DNA of 64,000 nt from Myrica gale (GCA_963930655.1 OZ005601.1:13946001-14010000); one strand, 5' to 3'. Shown: positions 1 to 12,879, numbered from the stretch's first letter. Notes: generated by a model from the letters alone, not told the origin. Translations and numbers: made by a program.

Positions 1-897
1 AAAATTGTAAAGGTTGTGGTTTTCGTATTGGTATTTGTTGCCTGCAAGCAGCTTCGTTATTGGTGGACAGTACTGTGGCCAGATCGAATTTATTGAATGC
101 CTAGAATTCCCAAACTATTACAAATATTATGTGGCCAGAAAAAAGATCGAATCACCTGGCCATTACACGCGGTAGGCTGGGTGCATTTGGAAAATTATGG
201 AGCATATATTTCAATGTTCAGACCTCCTTAGTTTTGGGATTCAGACTAGTAGGCCAAATGCACGTGAAACTTTCCTGTAGCTGTCCTTCCCTCCACCTCA
301 AAAGGACCCGCTCGATCAAGCGATCGAGTAGGGGCCGGGAAGCCATTAATTAATGCCATGTTGTATAAGTACTTAATTAGTTTAAAGATATAAATAAGCG
401 TACGTTCCTAATTGATTAGCTACAGGAAAAATCGCACTTAATTTCAGGAACCTCTGCACTTACTTTTGGTACAGCTACCAACTTCAATAAATTACGCCTT
501 TTAACTACAAAAAACACTAAACAATAATTAATCACGGATCTGAACATTGAAACAATTCGTGTTTCCTAAATAATGGGTTCTTCCCCAGAATTTCAGGGAT
601 ATATAACTACTTTTCATATATATCCTCAACGTTTCTTTTTTTAATTAATATAGTATATAAATAAACGAAAGATCGTGTGCATGATGATGGTTAAGTTCAG
701 GATAGTGGTTGAGAAAACGCCATAATATATTATCCACGTTAACTAACAGCTATAAAATCTGTCTTTGACTAGATCGATCATGGGCGAATAACTAGGGTTG
801 GGAACCCAAAATTAATAACTTCTGGTCTTACTTCGCTCTAGCTAGCAAATGTAGGCATGACATTCTCATTCTCAGCTAGTCCCTGATGTCTTCGACT
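1..897. other. non-coding DNA, no gene recognised
   Basis: AT-rich sequence with only short, unconvincing reading frames on both strands. I see no splice-bounded exon of a known family and no clear transposon terminus here. Confidence 0.5.
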
Positions 898-1237
898 ACT
901 TTGCACTAAGTGAAAAATATATTTTCACCCTTCGACTTTTGTCAGAATCTCAAACTATCGATTTTGTTACATTCCACTCTTCAACTACTAATCGTTTACA
1001 TACTTTGCACCTTCAACCTTTAATTTGAACAGAAATGACTATTTTGGTTCAGTGAAATGACAACTTTACCCCAACAAAACATAATGATAACAAATTATGA
1101 GAGTAAAATCGTCATGTAACTAAATCAAAATAAAAATTTCTGTCTAAATTAATGATTGAATGTGTAAAGTGTAAAAGGTTAGTAGTTGAGGGGTGAAATT
1201 TAACGAAATCGGTAGTTTGTGATGCAAAGTGTTAACC
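898..1237. mobile_element. foldback MITE-like inverted repeat
   Basis: The left part (about 950-1060) and the right part (about 1100-1235) are imperfect inverted copies. The left arm reads TCAAACTATCGATTTTGTTA. The reverse complement of the right arm reads TCACAAACTACCGATTTCGT, followed by a matching CAACTACTAA block. The arms run for well over 100 bp and meet in a short centre near 1065-1105. This is the shape of a non-autonomous foldback DNA element. There is no coding capacity, the superfamily is not clear, and I could not fix an exact target-site duplication. Confidence 0.6.
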
Positions 1238-2174
1238 CTTGCAATTTAAGAATTGTGTATTTAACCCTTGCAATAATCTCCTCGATGGCTATTCTACTAG
1301 CTTTATAAATATGGCTAATTCCCATGTACTCTGATCTCCTTCCATACAAATATAGTTCCGCACCTTTCATACATAGTTTACCGTACGTTAATGCTGCCAA
1401 GGTCAACTTCGATCCCTAATGTGTGCAAGAGGGAGAGCTATACCTTTAAAATGATGACATGATCAAGAGATAACCTCACGACAGGTAAGCCTGAACCCAG
1501 GTCGTATTAAATTTGTCCAAAATACAAAACCGGATGCGCTGCGGAAATGGAGAGTTGGAGAAGGATAAATGGCGTATATATATATACATCCTCAAATTAA
1601 CTTTAAAGATTCCAAATCACACTAATTGTTGCATGCATGATTGCTTCTATAGATATAGGGGCCCTCATCTGGATTCTTCAGCTTAATCATCGCGATCAGT
1701 ACAATCGTTTTCGTATTTCTTTCGATAGTACATCCAGCTTGACGTTTAGTTGAGTCTAAGCACATGCTCAATTAATATACAGCAAGAATATGCTTCCAGA
1801 ATTGTCGACATTGCATGAAGTGATGTAAGCAAAATCATCTGGTGTTGGTTGCCACGCCCTAACATATATATTTACAACTGTTTAATGTCGACATCGAAAG
1901 ATCAGCAAAGTCCATGAATGCTTAAAGAAAACGAAACGAGAACAAGAAGCAGATGTGACAAGCACCACCACCACATATCACTTCCACGTATGCTACTATT
2001 TTCATGATATTAATTATACACGCGAAATGACCATAATAATTGGGTTTATTAAGTTGGCCGGAAGGTAAGCACGTGAAACCAAGACAAAAGAATATTCAAA
2101 CATTTTTTTTCCCTCATGGTGAAACCATAAAGCCCCCTTTAATTACATATGAGACTTTGACATTCACTTCCTTT
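1238..2174. other. 3' flank of the MYB gene, nothing else recognised
   Basis: AT-rich sequence downstream of the minus-strand MYB gene. It should contain that gene's 3' UTR. I see no canonical AATAAA close to the stop codon on that strand, no other gene and no recognisable transposon. Confidence 0.4.
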
Positions 2175-3381
2175 TCAGATAAGTAATGATTCAGCGAAGG
2201 AGTCTAATTCAACTTGGTTTTCTTCTGTCTTCAGGAGCTCTAAGTACTCCTCGTAGAGCTTCTCCAGAGAGTTATCGCCCGTGGGTAAATGAGACTGGCA
2301 CTCCAAATTATCTGAACCGCTGACAAGATCTTGATCGTCACAGCCAACAAGAAAGCTAACCTTACCATCTTTGAATTCACGCCAGGGAATATCTGCCACT
2401 TTGGAGTCAAAACATCCTTCTCCTTCTTGGCCTGAAGACCCACTAAGAGTATTGCACTCAAAACTTCCATTTCTGGGTAATGGAAAAGAAGTAACCCTAA
2501 TGGGCTTCGGAAGATGAACCTTTGGCTTCGCTGGCTCTACATTTGCCGAGCTCTTGTTTTTCTGCTTCCTACTGCTGCTTCTGTTGGTGGTGGTGTTATT
2601 GTTTTTGTTGTTTTTCCTCTTTAATTCTTGGACTGGCTCCATTAACTTTTTGTGGGTGTGCGGATCGGTCCCTTGGCATCTGAGTCTTTTACTGAGATTA
2701 GTGTTCCAATAATTCTTTATCTCGTTATCAGTTCGGCCAGGAAGCCTACCTGCAATGAGAGACCATCGGTTGCCAAGAAGCGAATGTAATCTGATAATAA
2801 GGTCGTCCTCGTCAGGGCTGATGTTCCCTCTCTTTATATTTGGTCTCAGGTAGTTCATCCATCTTAGTCTACAGCTCTTTCCACACCTAAGCAGGCCTTC
2901 ATGCAGAGAAGTAATTTGTCAAAACTAGAAGAAAGTCTGAATAATAGCTTTCTTCAAAACGAGGAGAGACTTTATGTAACGAAACTTCCAAAAAATCACA
3001 AAACAGAAAATGGAACTTATGAAAGGACATGCCCCGATTCCTAAAAATATTAATGGAGAAAGTTGTGGCATGATCATGACAGAAACAATAATTCGAGTCA
3101 TCCTAAGAAGAGAATTGATCAACAAACTTTGTTGCTCGGTTGGGTTTCAAGGGGGAAAAACATCAAGAGAAGAAAAAGCAGAAGAATCATCCCTTTTATG
3201 TTCTTATGAAGCTGAATATAGCAACACCCTATTTTATGAGATTATTACCAGCCTTCTTCGGTAAAGATCTCCAATGGCCTTCACCATGTGCTTGGATATA
3301 CTTGGTAAGCAATGTGTCTTCTCGAGGAGTCCATGGACCTCTATGCAACCCAACCTTAGAACAACAGGGAGCCCTTCCCAT
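2175..3381 (-). CDS. MYBPA1: R2R3-MYB transcription factor, MYBPA1-type proanthocyanidin regulator
   Basis: Two exons, complement(2175..2896, 3249..3381), encode 284 aa. The start is the ATG of [18 protein letters not shown], the usual MYB N-terminus. The first exon ends with a phase-1 GT donor after LPKKAG, and the second opens after an AG with [12 protein letters not shown]. Repeat R2 spans about residues 14-61 (W17, W37, W57) and R3 about 66-112 (I70, W89, W108). The bHLH-contact signature [DE]Lx2[RK]x3Lx6Lx3R is complete: D76, L77, R80, L84, L91, R95. The protein ends in [11 protein letters not shown]. Known: such MYBs act in the nucleus with bHLH and WD40 partners to switch on proanthocyanidin genes such as ANR and LAR. 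The SKVGLHRG start, LLRCGK and WMNYLRP segments point to the grape MYBPA1 / persimmon MYB4 group more than to TT2 (inference). The intron many R2R3-MYBs carry inside R3 is absent. Both frames are open, so the gene looks functional. Confidence 0.88.
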
Positions 3382-3965
3382 CTCCCTCTATTTTGCTGTT
3401 ATCCCTGTCACTGTTTCTCTTGAAGAAATCAAATATGAGTGGGAACTGAGAGAATCAGGGGACAGAAGCAAATAGAGACGGATGCTCTGAGAGCATAAAG
3501 CCCTCAATCCTTGTTTCTCTTTTTAAATTAAAGTTTGGCCGTGGTAAAACCTTAACTTATAGTATTAACATCATGTACTCCATGAATCATGATGGTTAAG
3601 TTGCCCAATTACATTTGTGCATATTGCACGTAACCCAACAACCCTTCTTGCCATCTGCCCTTCTCCCATGCATCCCCACAATTATAACTAGGGTGATTCT
3701 CGAGGAATATGGGCCCACGGCTGTTTGATTTCCACAGTTATCACGTGGAGGTTAAGTAAAATTCTGATAACTCATAATAAGGTCTCCGGTTTATACCGTC
3801 AAGGTGCATAAAATTCAAAGAATCAGAAAAGATTTCCTTGATTGCACTGCAGCATATTTTGACTTTTTGTGAACGAAATATTCGTTCCAAACAATCTAGA
3901 TTATGGCTCAGAAATTTATTTGGGACAGATTGAGATCATCCCGACAGGTGTTCCAATAACCAGCC
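3382..3965. promoter_or_regulatory. upstream region of the MYB gene
   Basis: This holds the 5' UTR and proximal promoter of the minus-strand MYB. On that strand the best TATA-like strings are TTTAAAAAG near 3525 and CTATAAGTT near 3560. Neither is strong enough to name the start site. A CACTA terminus begins at about 3966, so the gene has only about 0.6 kb of transposon-free upstream sequence. Confidence 0.35.
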
Positions 3966-5520
3966 TCATACCAAAAAAAAAATTTTAATGGAAAACGGGA
4001 AAAATCATTCCGTCCTAAATAGTGATTTTTTAGATGAATTTTTTTCCGTACCCAAAAGAATATACTTTTTGGACAGACGAAACCGTCCCAAAAGGCAAAT
4101 TATGGCATCCAAAATTTTGTTTTCCGTCCCCCAAAAAGTACCTTTCGAACGACACAAACGTTTTTTTTCGCAACGAAACAAAATTCTGTCCCAAAACCTT
4201 TCGTTTGAGCAAACAATACCGTTCAGCCGGAGGCGTGTTTTGTGTTCAAGTCCGTCCAAATGGTAATTAAAGGTTCAACTTTTTTTTTTCGATACAATTA
4301 TTTCTCATTCGAACATTGAATGACAATCGTGTTCTATAAACTAACAAATAAATACGATTTTTTTTTATAAAAGAAAAATTAGCCATATACTGAAGTAACT
4401 TATGATGAATTAGAAGATATAAAAAAAAGGAGATATTAACAATAATATTTGAAAAGTAAGGAAACGAGTAAAATAATAATATTATAGGCATACAAAATAC
4501 AATATAAATTTACATAACGGAACCAAACTGTCCATCACCTATGTCGTGATTGTGTTGGCTGTAACTTCTTCATGAATTTCTCCATTTGGACTTCGAGCCA
4601 CGACTCCAGCTTAAGTCTAAGCAATTCCTGCATTTTCCTCTGCTCCTCCGGACTTTGCTTTTCTTGGATCTCTTGGTGATATTGCTGATCTCATAAGATA
4701 TCCTCTATCTTTGCTTGCTTGGCCGCTAATTTTTCATAGTCTTTCTCCCTAGTAGCTCACATCTCAATTTCTGACCGTGCCTGGTGTGCAGTTGGTTAGA
4801 GAGATCAGCCAATACTGACGTTGAAGACGACGAAGAAAAAAAAAAAACTGTGCAACCTAAACCACACACATATCCAGCTTTCGTTCTTAGGACTCGCTGT
4901 AGACTTTAAGCTCAGTACATGACTTACCTTTAGATATGCATTTTTATTGAAAACCTTCCATTTTTTTTATCCGCGCCCATCCCAAAAAAAAGGAACACAT
5001 TACATTTAATGCAAAGTAAAATTATACAACAAGAATAACATTGGATATTTAATTACAAATTTATATACTTACAAAAATTTTCGCTTCCAGTATTGGACAT
5101 TTAGCCTCGTTTGCCATTTGTATACTTTTTTTTTATACAACTCACCTCGATCAATGTTGCAAGATTTCTCTTTTTCAGAACACGAGTGCACTGAAATGAT
5201 CTCGATCCAGATGTACGGCAGGTAGTCAAGCATGCACAATTTTATTTGTCAATTTCACTTTTTTTCTTCTGCAAAATAAGAAAAACTATGCTTAAAACGT
5301 TGAATAAAATGTAACAAAAGGTGACAACTATTATACCCGGTACTCTTCACTGTAGCACAACTATCAAAATCCTGATGTGGACGTTCTAGAACTGCCGCCT
5401 TGATAGTATACTTCTCTTAATATTCGTTCAAGCGACACTTATCTTGTGGGTTAGGCCACGATCATTTTCCGCTAATGGTACTTACGATTTCACTATTATA
5501 TGTTATTTAAGAACTATTAT
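3966..5520 (-). mobile_element. CACTA (En/Spm) relic 1, 3' end with TNPA-like ORF
   Basis: A decayed 3' part of a minus-strand CACTA element. Its terminus is near 3966 (CATACCAAAAAAAA, a worn CACTACAAAAA-type end). At 3990-4230 there are repeated subterminal motifs such as CCGTCCCAAAAG, CCGTACCCAAAAG and CCGTCCCCCAAAAAG, the kind TNPA-type proteins bind. The minus strand from about 5480 down to 4540 carries broken exons of the second CACTA gene. The right edge at 5520 meets the LTR-like end of the chromovirus. The transposase (TNP2) gene of this copy is not visible. Confidence 0.72.
4540..5480 (-). pseudogene. CACTA TNPA-like (Transposase_24) pseudogene
   Basis: Pieces of the second CACTA protein can be read on the minus strand. 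RLNEY*EKYTIKAAVLERPH lies at about 5430-5370 and SRSFQCTRVLKKRNLA at about 5200-5150. A long C-terminal coiled-coil segment lies at about 4780-4545 and contains YEKLAAKQAKIEDIL, RKMQELLRLKLESWLEVQ and MEKFMKKLQPTQSR. Known: this family binds the subterminal repeats of its element. Several in-frame stops (for example after NEY and after AKIEDIL) and an interrupted frame show that it is dead. The order of the blocks and the coiled-coil C-terminus support the call. Confidence 0.68.
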
Positions 5521-8284
5521 TGTCACGCCCTGTGCTAGTATTTACCTTCTCAACTTGCGTATAGGAATCATATGGACACAAACGAGGATTACCGCACGAT
5601 AAACTCTTCGAATCGCTCAATGCCCTCGAAGTTACTTAACGGAAGACTTATGACTAAAGCAATTATTTATTAAAAGGAAAATCATTAAATATAGGAGTCG
5701 TTAATCAATCAAGAGACTTGAACGAAAAAGGTGAAATTGCCTAAAATATTACATCGAGATAATTGCACTTTATTTAGGAAATCTTTGCAACGACTTAGGT
5801 TTAAAACTAATTGGTATTGAAAATGATTAAAGCGTGATTAAAGGAAATTAATAAACTTGCAGAAATAAGACAACATAAAGATATACAAATTTTCCTTAAA
5901 TAGAACACGGTTTGATACAAAAGGGTCCTTCAAGAGGACTACAAAAGAATAGGCCTATGGTATATAAAAGTGTGAGCTTCTTGTAGCTCACCTAGCCTGT
6001 ACAATCATGTTTCAATGATAAAAATAGTCCAAACATTGTTGCCAAAAGAACAACTACAGGGTTATAAAACAAAGCTTAACCCTACTCCTCAACCTCGGTA
6101 TTCGAGATGAGTTCGATAACGCTGTAGTACGTTGTACTCAGAATGCCCTCCATCGGCCGGGCCGGGAGAAAAGGGAAAGGGACAGGCGGCTCGGGTGGAC
6201 ACCCACCAAGCCAAAGTCGTAAGAGCCGAGAACCAGAAAGTATTTCAAGTACCAGTGGGGCTCGTGCTCCACTAAGACTTGAAATTCTTCGAAGATCCAC
6301 ACTCGGATCTTCAGAACTACTACGTACTACCTCGTGTCTAAGATCTTATCGATGTTGTAGTAAAATATCGTCCAGGTCAAAATAAAAAGGTCAACGTAAA
6401 CATAAATAAAAAGGGTGAGTCTTACTAACTCAGTAAGGTCATGGAGGGGGACATGCTATGCGTTCCAACATAAATTCATGCTTCGAAACAAATAGCATAA
6501 GTGCAAGGATAGATAACAATTATCGTAAAAAAATAGCGCAACAATGCGTGAAATGCACTTGAAATGCAATCACTCAACATCTGGATTTCCATAGTTATTC
6601 ACGATGTCTGCTCCGTTCACCCTAGAGTCGGGTTGTGCGTCCTTCCGCCTCTCGTTGGACTTGTCTCGTGCCACTTGCACCAGAACTCTTTTGACATCAA
6701 AGCGACCCAGAAGATTTTGTTACTAACATCTTATGTCTGATGAAAAAAAAATTCATCACTAAAAGTCAAATTTTTTCTAACGAAAATTTTCGACACAAGG
6801 CGATCGATCAGCTCCGTCACTAAATGCAAAGTGTTTTGGTGACGAGATTACGTTATCACCACTATCAATCGATCGATAGTTGTATGGCAATCGATCGGTT
6901 GTTAATAAACACGTCTCAGACGCCGATCTCATAACCAATGGCATATCGGGATGTGGATTTGATAAGCCATCGATTGTATCAACAGTAACTCAGAAAATTC
7001 TATTGGGCAATATCAGTAAGCCATATTTACCCTTATGGCAGGGTTGTGCAACGACTTATTCAGCAACCAACCGAAGTAAGTCAACAGTATGTGAAATCTA
7101 CCCTAGCAAGACTTAGCGACAAATGTCAAGCGTGCACTAGGGAGAATCCATACAAAAACCACTCCGAAGAATGAGTACACCAGTAATTAGTAAGTTGATA
7201 CTAACAACAGTAGTAACAATAATCGGTAATAAGCATTGCCATCGGGATTTGAAAACATTAATCAGTAACAGAAAAATAATTTGTATTTCAACATAAACAG
7301 TAAAATAATAGTAATACATGACTTCAAATTAGGTTTCAGTATGTCTCCAAAAAATCGTCATTTAACATCATCGAGGAAAAACTATATCGCAACTCCGCTT
7401 ACCTGTCTCGCTTTCAATAATATCCCCGTTACTAGTACAACCTAATAGTAACCTAAAGTATAATTAGAATTAAACTATATTCAAACGAAATCTGAATTCC
7501 TCATTGCGTAATTTGTTCAAATATTTGAAACAAATTAGACACGCGATTGGAGTTGAGAAAGAGCAGAGCATACTCACACTACTTAAAAGCAGAAAAACTT
7601 CAAGGACTGACAGGGAAAGGGAAAGGGACAAATAACTCAAAAATGGTTGCGAGGTCAGATTTAATAGGTGTGCTCGACCTCTGAACGAGCTCCCCCTTTT
7701 ATAGGTGAGGCGAACTCGAATTTTGGCTGAAAATCATTGCATAATATCTGAAACTGCCGACCTTTTGTAATCTCCCATTAACCACAATAGATTGCATAAT
7801 TTACTCAGAAACTGCCAGATCCTTACAATGGAATTGAAAAGACCACAAAAATCAGACGAAAAAAAGTGTAACTGATTAGTAAATGAAGAGAGAGAGAGAG
7901 AGAGAGAATCAGGTGGTCGACGAACAGGTAACTGAAACCAAAAGAATTTGAAAAGTTTAGGGTTGAGGAAGAAGAAGATCAAAATGAACAGTTTCATTAA
8001 AAATTAAATCCAGCAAAAACAAGTTTAAATATAATAAAACTTCAGCAAGATAAATAAACGCGCAAGGCACTTCAGTGGTCTGCTGCGCTTTTCCTCTCCC
8101 GAGCTCACAAGTTCTAATCCGAGCTGCACTTCTTTTATTACTTCATATAAAACCCTATGACACATAAATATAAAAGCCTGCCGCATGTTAAGCTTAACAA
8201 TCATCTCAATGGTTTGCTACTTATTTACTACTAGACGAGGGCTTCGGAACCCATGAGTCTTTTTTTTAATAACGGGTGATCACA
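5521..8284 (-). repeat. 3' LTR-like end of the chromovirus
   Basis: On the element's strand it opens with TGTGATCACCC directly after the purine tract. It has a TATAAAAGGGGGAG promoter box near 7700 and closes with CAGGGCGTGACA, a common end for plant Gypsy LTRs. The part from about 7690 to 8284 clearly matches 12180-12791. The rest, down to 5521, is assigned from the TG..CA ends and from the known 2-3-kb LTRs of Del/Tekay elements. A patch at about 6780-6905 resembles CACTA subterminal sequence and may be a separate insertion. Confidence 0.55.
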
Positions 8285-11200
8285 TTCTCCCTCCTAGCAA
8301 AAAAAATTCCGTCCTCAAAATTTGCTACAATTTCTAACTATACCAGATAAATTCTTCTCATCGCCCTTAGCTTCCCTTATGGGTCCGCTATCATCGATTA
8401 CATCCGATACTCCAAAGGGTACCTCCTCAGTGTCGTTGATTAACACGTACTCTAGTAACGCTACAAACCTAATAATGTCACCTTCATCATCTGATTCATC
8501 TCCCCAGAAATAACGTAGGGTATTGGTTCTTATTGCTGGAAAATATTTTTTAACGTGAGTTCGATTGAGAAAGAATATCTACCCAACTTAATTCCGCCAT
8601 CCTGAAATAACAAGTTATCAGTAACGGATACAAAGAAGAAATCTCACAGTATTACAAATTACACATGCAAATAAAAAAATCATCAATATAACCTTAGTAC
8701 CAGAAACCTCAATCCTCTTCAAGTTCCCAGGTAGCCTCTCTTCGGGTATGATTATTCCAAAGTACTTTGACTAGTGGAATGGTTTTGGTTCGTAAAACTT
8801 GATCCTTTCGCTCAAGGATTTGTAGAGGTTCTTCCTGTTATGATAAATTCTCCTGAATCCGCAATGGCTCAAAATCAATGTCATGAGTGGGGTCATGCAC
8901 ATATCGCCTTATCATAGATACGTGAAAGACATTGTGAACTCTTAAAAGCGTTGGCGGCAGAGTGACTTGATAAGCCACTGGTCCCACTCTATTGAGAATC
9001 TCGAATGGACCGATATACATGGGACTCAGCTTGCCCTTCTTCCCTAACCGCATTACTCATTTCATTGGGAAAACCCTTAATAAAATATTATCTCCCACCT
9101 CAAATTCCAACTTTCTTCAATGGCTATCAGCATATCTCTTTTGTCAACTCTAAGCAGCCTTCAACCTTTATTGGATACATTTAACTTTTTTTGATGTCCT
9201 CTGTACGATTTTTGGCCCCAAAATTTTTCTTTCCCCTACTTTGCTCCACTATAGTGGCGATCGACATCTTCTTCTATATAGAGCCTCATACGGTGACATC
9301 TTGTTGCTCGCTTGAAAACTATTATTATAAGCGAATTCCACTAGAGGTAAGTATCGTATCCAACTTCCTTTGAAGTCGAGTACACATGCCCGCGACATAT
9401 CTTCCAAAGTTTGAATGGTTCTTTTTGATTGACCGTCACTTTGAGGATGAAAGGTTGTGCTGAAGTTTAACTTAGTACCAAGAGCCTGCTGCAAACTCTT
9501 CCAAAATTTTGAGGTGACGTGCGGATCTCGATCTGACACTATTGATACCGGTAGTCCATGCAGCCGAACTATTTCTTACACATATAGTTCCGCTAGCTTC
9601 TCCACAGAATACTCGATCTTGATAGGTATAAAGTGAGCCATCGTTGTCAATCTGTCTTCCACAACCCAAATAGCATCTTGTCCACTTAAAGCTCGCGCTA
9701 AACCCACTACAAAATCCATGGAAATATTCTCTCACTTCCATTTTGGAATTTCAAGTGGTTGTAATGGTCCAACTGATCTTTGATGCTCAACTTTGACTTG
9801 CTAGCAAGTGAGACACTGCTCCACAAACTTTGCTATCTCCCTTTTCATCCCATTCCACCAGAGCGTCTCCCTTAAAACACGATACATTTTGGTGCTCCCA
9901 AGGTAAACTGTGCAGAGAGATTGATGAGCTTCTTCTAAAATCTCTCATTATCTCCTTATCATTAGGAACACATAACTTATTCTTAAACCTGAGCACCCCG
10001 TCATCCGTGATGTTGAACTCAACTTTATTTCCATTACGTACCTCTGCTCCCAACTTCGTTAGTCCTACATTTTCCTTTTGAGCTATTTTGATCCTATCCA
10101 CCAAGTCTGATTGAATCACCAGACTAGCCATCAAAGCTTGTCGATCTTCATCTAACAACGCAATCCCTGCCTTTTCCAAATCCATCAGGATCTCGTGTGG
10201 AGGATTTAAAACTGCAACCAAAGCTTCAGAAGACTTTCGACTTAACGCATCAGCTACCACATTAGCCTTCACAGGATGGTAACTTATTGTACAATCATAG
10301 TCTTTGATTAACTTCAGCCACCTTCTTTGTCTCATGTTCAATTCCTTCTGAGTGAAGAAATACTTGAGATTCTTGTGATTGTCGAAAATTTCACATCTTA
10401 CTCCGTCTAAGTGATGCCTCCAAATCTTCAAGGTGAAGACAACTGTTGCCAATTCCAAGTCATGCATAGGGTAGTTTTGCTCATGACCTTTTAATTGTCG
10501 GAAGGCATAAGCAACAAATTTCCCATGTTGCACTGACACACAACGCAATCTCTTCCTTGATGCATCGTTATAGATCACAAAGCCTTCAGAGCCAGATGAG
10601 ATTGTCAGCACCGGGGCAGTAATGAGTCGTTGCTTCAATTCTTGTCAGTCCACACGAACTTACTCCCTTTTGTGGTTAACGAAGTCAACGGAACTGCTAT
10701 CTTGGAGAACCCTTCAATAAAACATCGATAATATCCTGCAAGTCCCAAGAAACTTCTAATCTCATGGACATTCTTCGGTTCTGCCCAATTGACTATCTCT
10801 TCTACTTTACTTGGGTCTACAGAGATTCGTCCCTTAGACACCACCTGACCCGAAAATGAGACAGAATCCAACCAAAACTCGCATTTCTTCAGCTTAGCAC
10901 ACAACTTCTTTTCCCTTAGAGTCTGAAGCATTAACCGCAAGTGTTCTTCGTCCTCCTCTGGAATTTTAAGAATAAATTAAAACGTCGTCTATAAAGACAA
11001 CACCAAATTTATCCAAAAAGTCTCGAAATACTCGATTCATCAAATCCATGAACACTGCAGGGGTGTTAGTTAAACCAAATGGCATCACCAATAACTCATA
11101 ATGTCCATACCTTGTCTTCAATGCCGTCTTTGGTACATCTTCAATCATGATCTTCAATTGATGATATAAGGATTGCAAGTCAATTTTGGATAATACCTGA

Positions 11201-12179
11201 GCTTCCTGGAGTTGATAAAAAAAAGTCATCGATACGAGGCAATGGATACCTATTCATGATCGTAACTCGATTCAACTCTGTGTAATCTATGCACATCCTC
11301 ATTATTCCATCTTTCCTTTTCACGAATAGTATTGGAGCTCCCTACGACGATACACTTGACCTAAGTTCTGGGGGTGCCATCATGTGAGGAGCTTTAGATA
11401 TAGGTGTCGTGCCCAGTAATAAGTCTATTGCAAACTCTACCTCACGATCGGGAGGTATACTAGATAAATCCTCAAGAAAAACTTCTGGGTACTCGTTCAC
11501 CACCGAAATATCCTCCAACTTCGATTCCTTCTTTGTTGCATCTACCACACAAGCTAAAACACCTTGACATCCCTCCCGTAATAATTGTTTCACTTGTATA
11601 GCAGAAACGACTACAGAGAGAGAACATATACAAGATCCTACGAATTTAAATTCTTGTTTTCTAGGAGGTTTGAACACAACCTCTTTATTGAAATAATCAA
11701 CACTAACGTAATTAGCAGCTAGCTAGTCCATCCCAAAGATCACGTCAAATTCATCATACAAAAAAACCACCAGATTGGCTGGCAACACCCTCCCTTCTAT
11801 CATAATAGAGCACTGCCTACATACTTTTCTACATACTACTGCATTCCCCGTTGGAGTTGCCACAGAAAGATTAAACCCCAGTAACTCCACCGTCAAGCTG
11901 TATAATTTAATAAAGGTCTTAGAAATGAAAGAATGCGTAGGTCTCGAATTAAATAATACTACGAATTTTGTAGGGAATAATGAGACTGTACCTGTCACCA
12001 CTTCGTTATTTCTTTCTGAGTCATCTGGGGTCAAGCGTATACTCGAGCTTGCACATTATTCAATGATTTTTATTGTTCCGTGGAACTTGATTGTTTCCTT
12101 TCTGCTGGTTCGAGTTTCTTTCATTTGTGGTTACTGGATAAGGACAATCCTCGATGTAATGACCTGCATTTACTCTTCC

Positions 12180-12791
12180 CCTATTATACGTTAGGTGAAC
12201 TCGAATTTTGGCCAAAAAATCATTGCATAACGTCTGAAACTGCTGACCTTTGTAATCCCCCATTAACCATGATAGCTTACATAATTTACTGTGAAACTTC
12301 GAGATCCTTACAATGGAGTTGATAAGACCACGAAAATCAGACGACAAAGTGTAGTGGATGAGGAAATGAAGAGAGTGAGAGATTTATGAGAGAGAGAGCG
12401 AGAGAGAGATTCAGGTGGTCGGCAAAGAGGTAATTGAAACCAAAAGAATTCGAAAATTTTAGGGTTGAGGAAGAAAAAGATCATAACACATAGTGTCATT
12501 AAAAATTAAATCTAGCAAAAACAAGTTTAAACAAATTAAAAGTTCAGCAAGATAAATAACTGTGTAAGGCGCCTCAGTGGTCAGCTGTGCCTTTCCTCTC
12601 GTGAGAGCATAGGTTCTAATCCTAGCTGCACCTTTTTTATTACCTCATTTAAAACCCTATGACACATAAATATAAAAGCACGTTGTATGCTATGTTAAAT
12701 CAAAAACAGCTCAGTGGTTTCCTACTTATTTACTACCAGACTAGAGGTTCCAAACCTATGAGTCTTTTTTTTGTAATAATGGGTGATAACA
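12180..12791 (-). repeat. 5' LTR-like end of the chromovirus
   Basis: Matches 7690-8284 in order, through shared blocks such as GGTGAACTCGAATTTTGG, the CATTAACCA block, the GAGAGAGAG tract and AACTTGTTTTTGCTAGATTT (minus strand), with visible divergence. On the element's strand it opens with TGTTATCACCC. Confidence 0.7.
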
Positions 12792-12879
12792 GTGTTAATC
12801 TTTAGGGACTGTCTATTGGGATGATTTTGGGCGTGTTTGGGGTATTATAGGAACTGTGTTTTTCTGCCAATCGTCCCTG

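Larger units (their letters stand above)
5521..12791 (-). mobile_element. chromovirus (Ty3/Gypsy, Del/Tekay-like) fossil
   Basis: A minus-strand Gypsy relic. Between LTR-like ends it shows a zinc-knuckle gag trace, aspartic protease (about 11730-12030), reverse transcriptase (about 10970-11680), RNase H (about 9790-10940), integrase (about 9250-9740) and a C-terminal GPF/chromodomain segment (about 8700-9050). A purine-rich tract (GGAGGGAGAA on its strand) abuts the 3' LTR at 8285-8300. The aligned LTR parts differ by roughly 10-12% by eye, so the insertion is old. It is broken, with ten or more breaks. The flanking 5-mers (ATTAT on the left, GTGTT on the right) do not match, so the outer limits are less sure than the core. 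Confidence 0.8.

Noticed and set aside
3988-4266. Overlapping open frames on both strands near 4.1 kb
   Set aside because: Explained by repeated CCGTCCCAAAAG-type subterminal motifs of a CACTA end, which keep all frames open.
5521-6730. A stand-alone solo LTR at 5.5-6.7 kb
   Set aside because: TGTCACGCCC at 5521 fits better as the end of the minus-strand LTR that begins at 8284. No matching duplication was found for a separate element.
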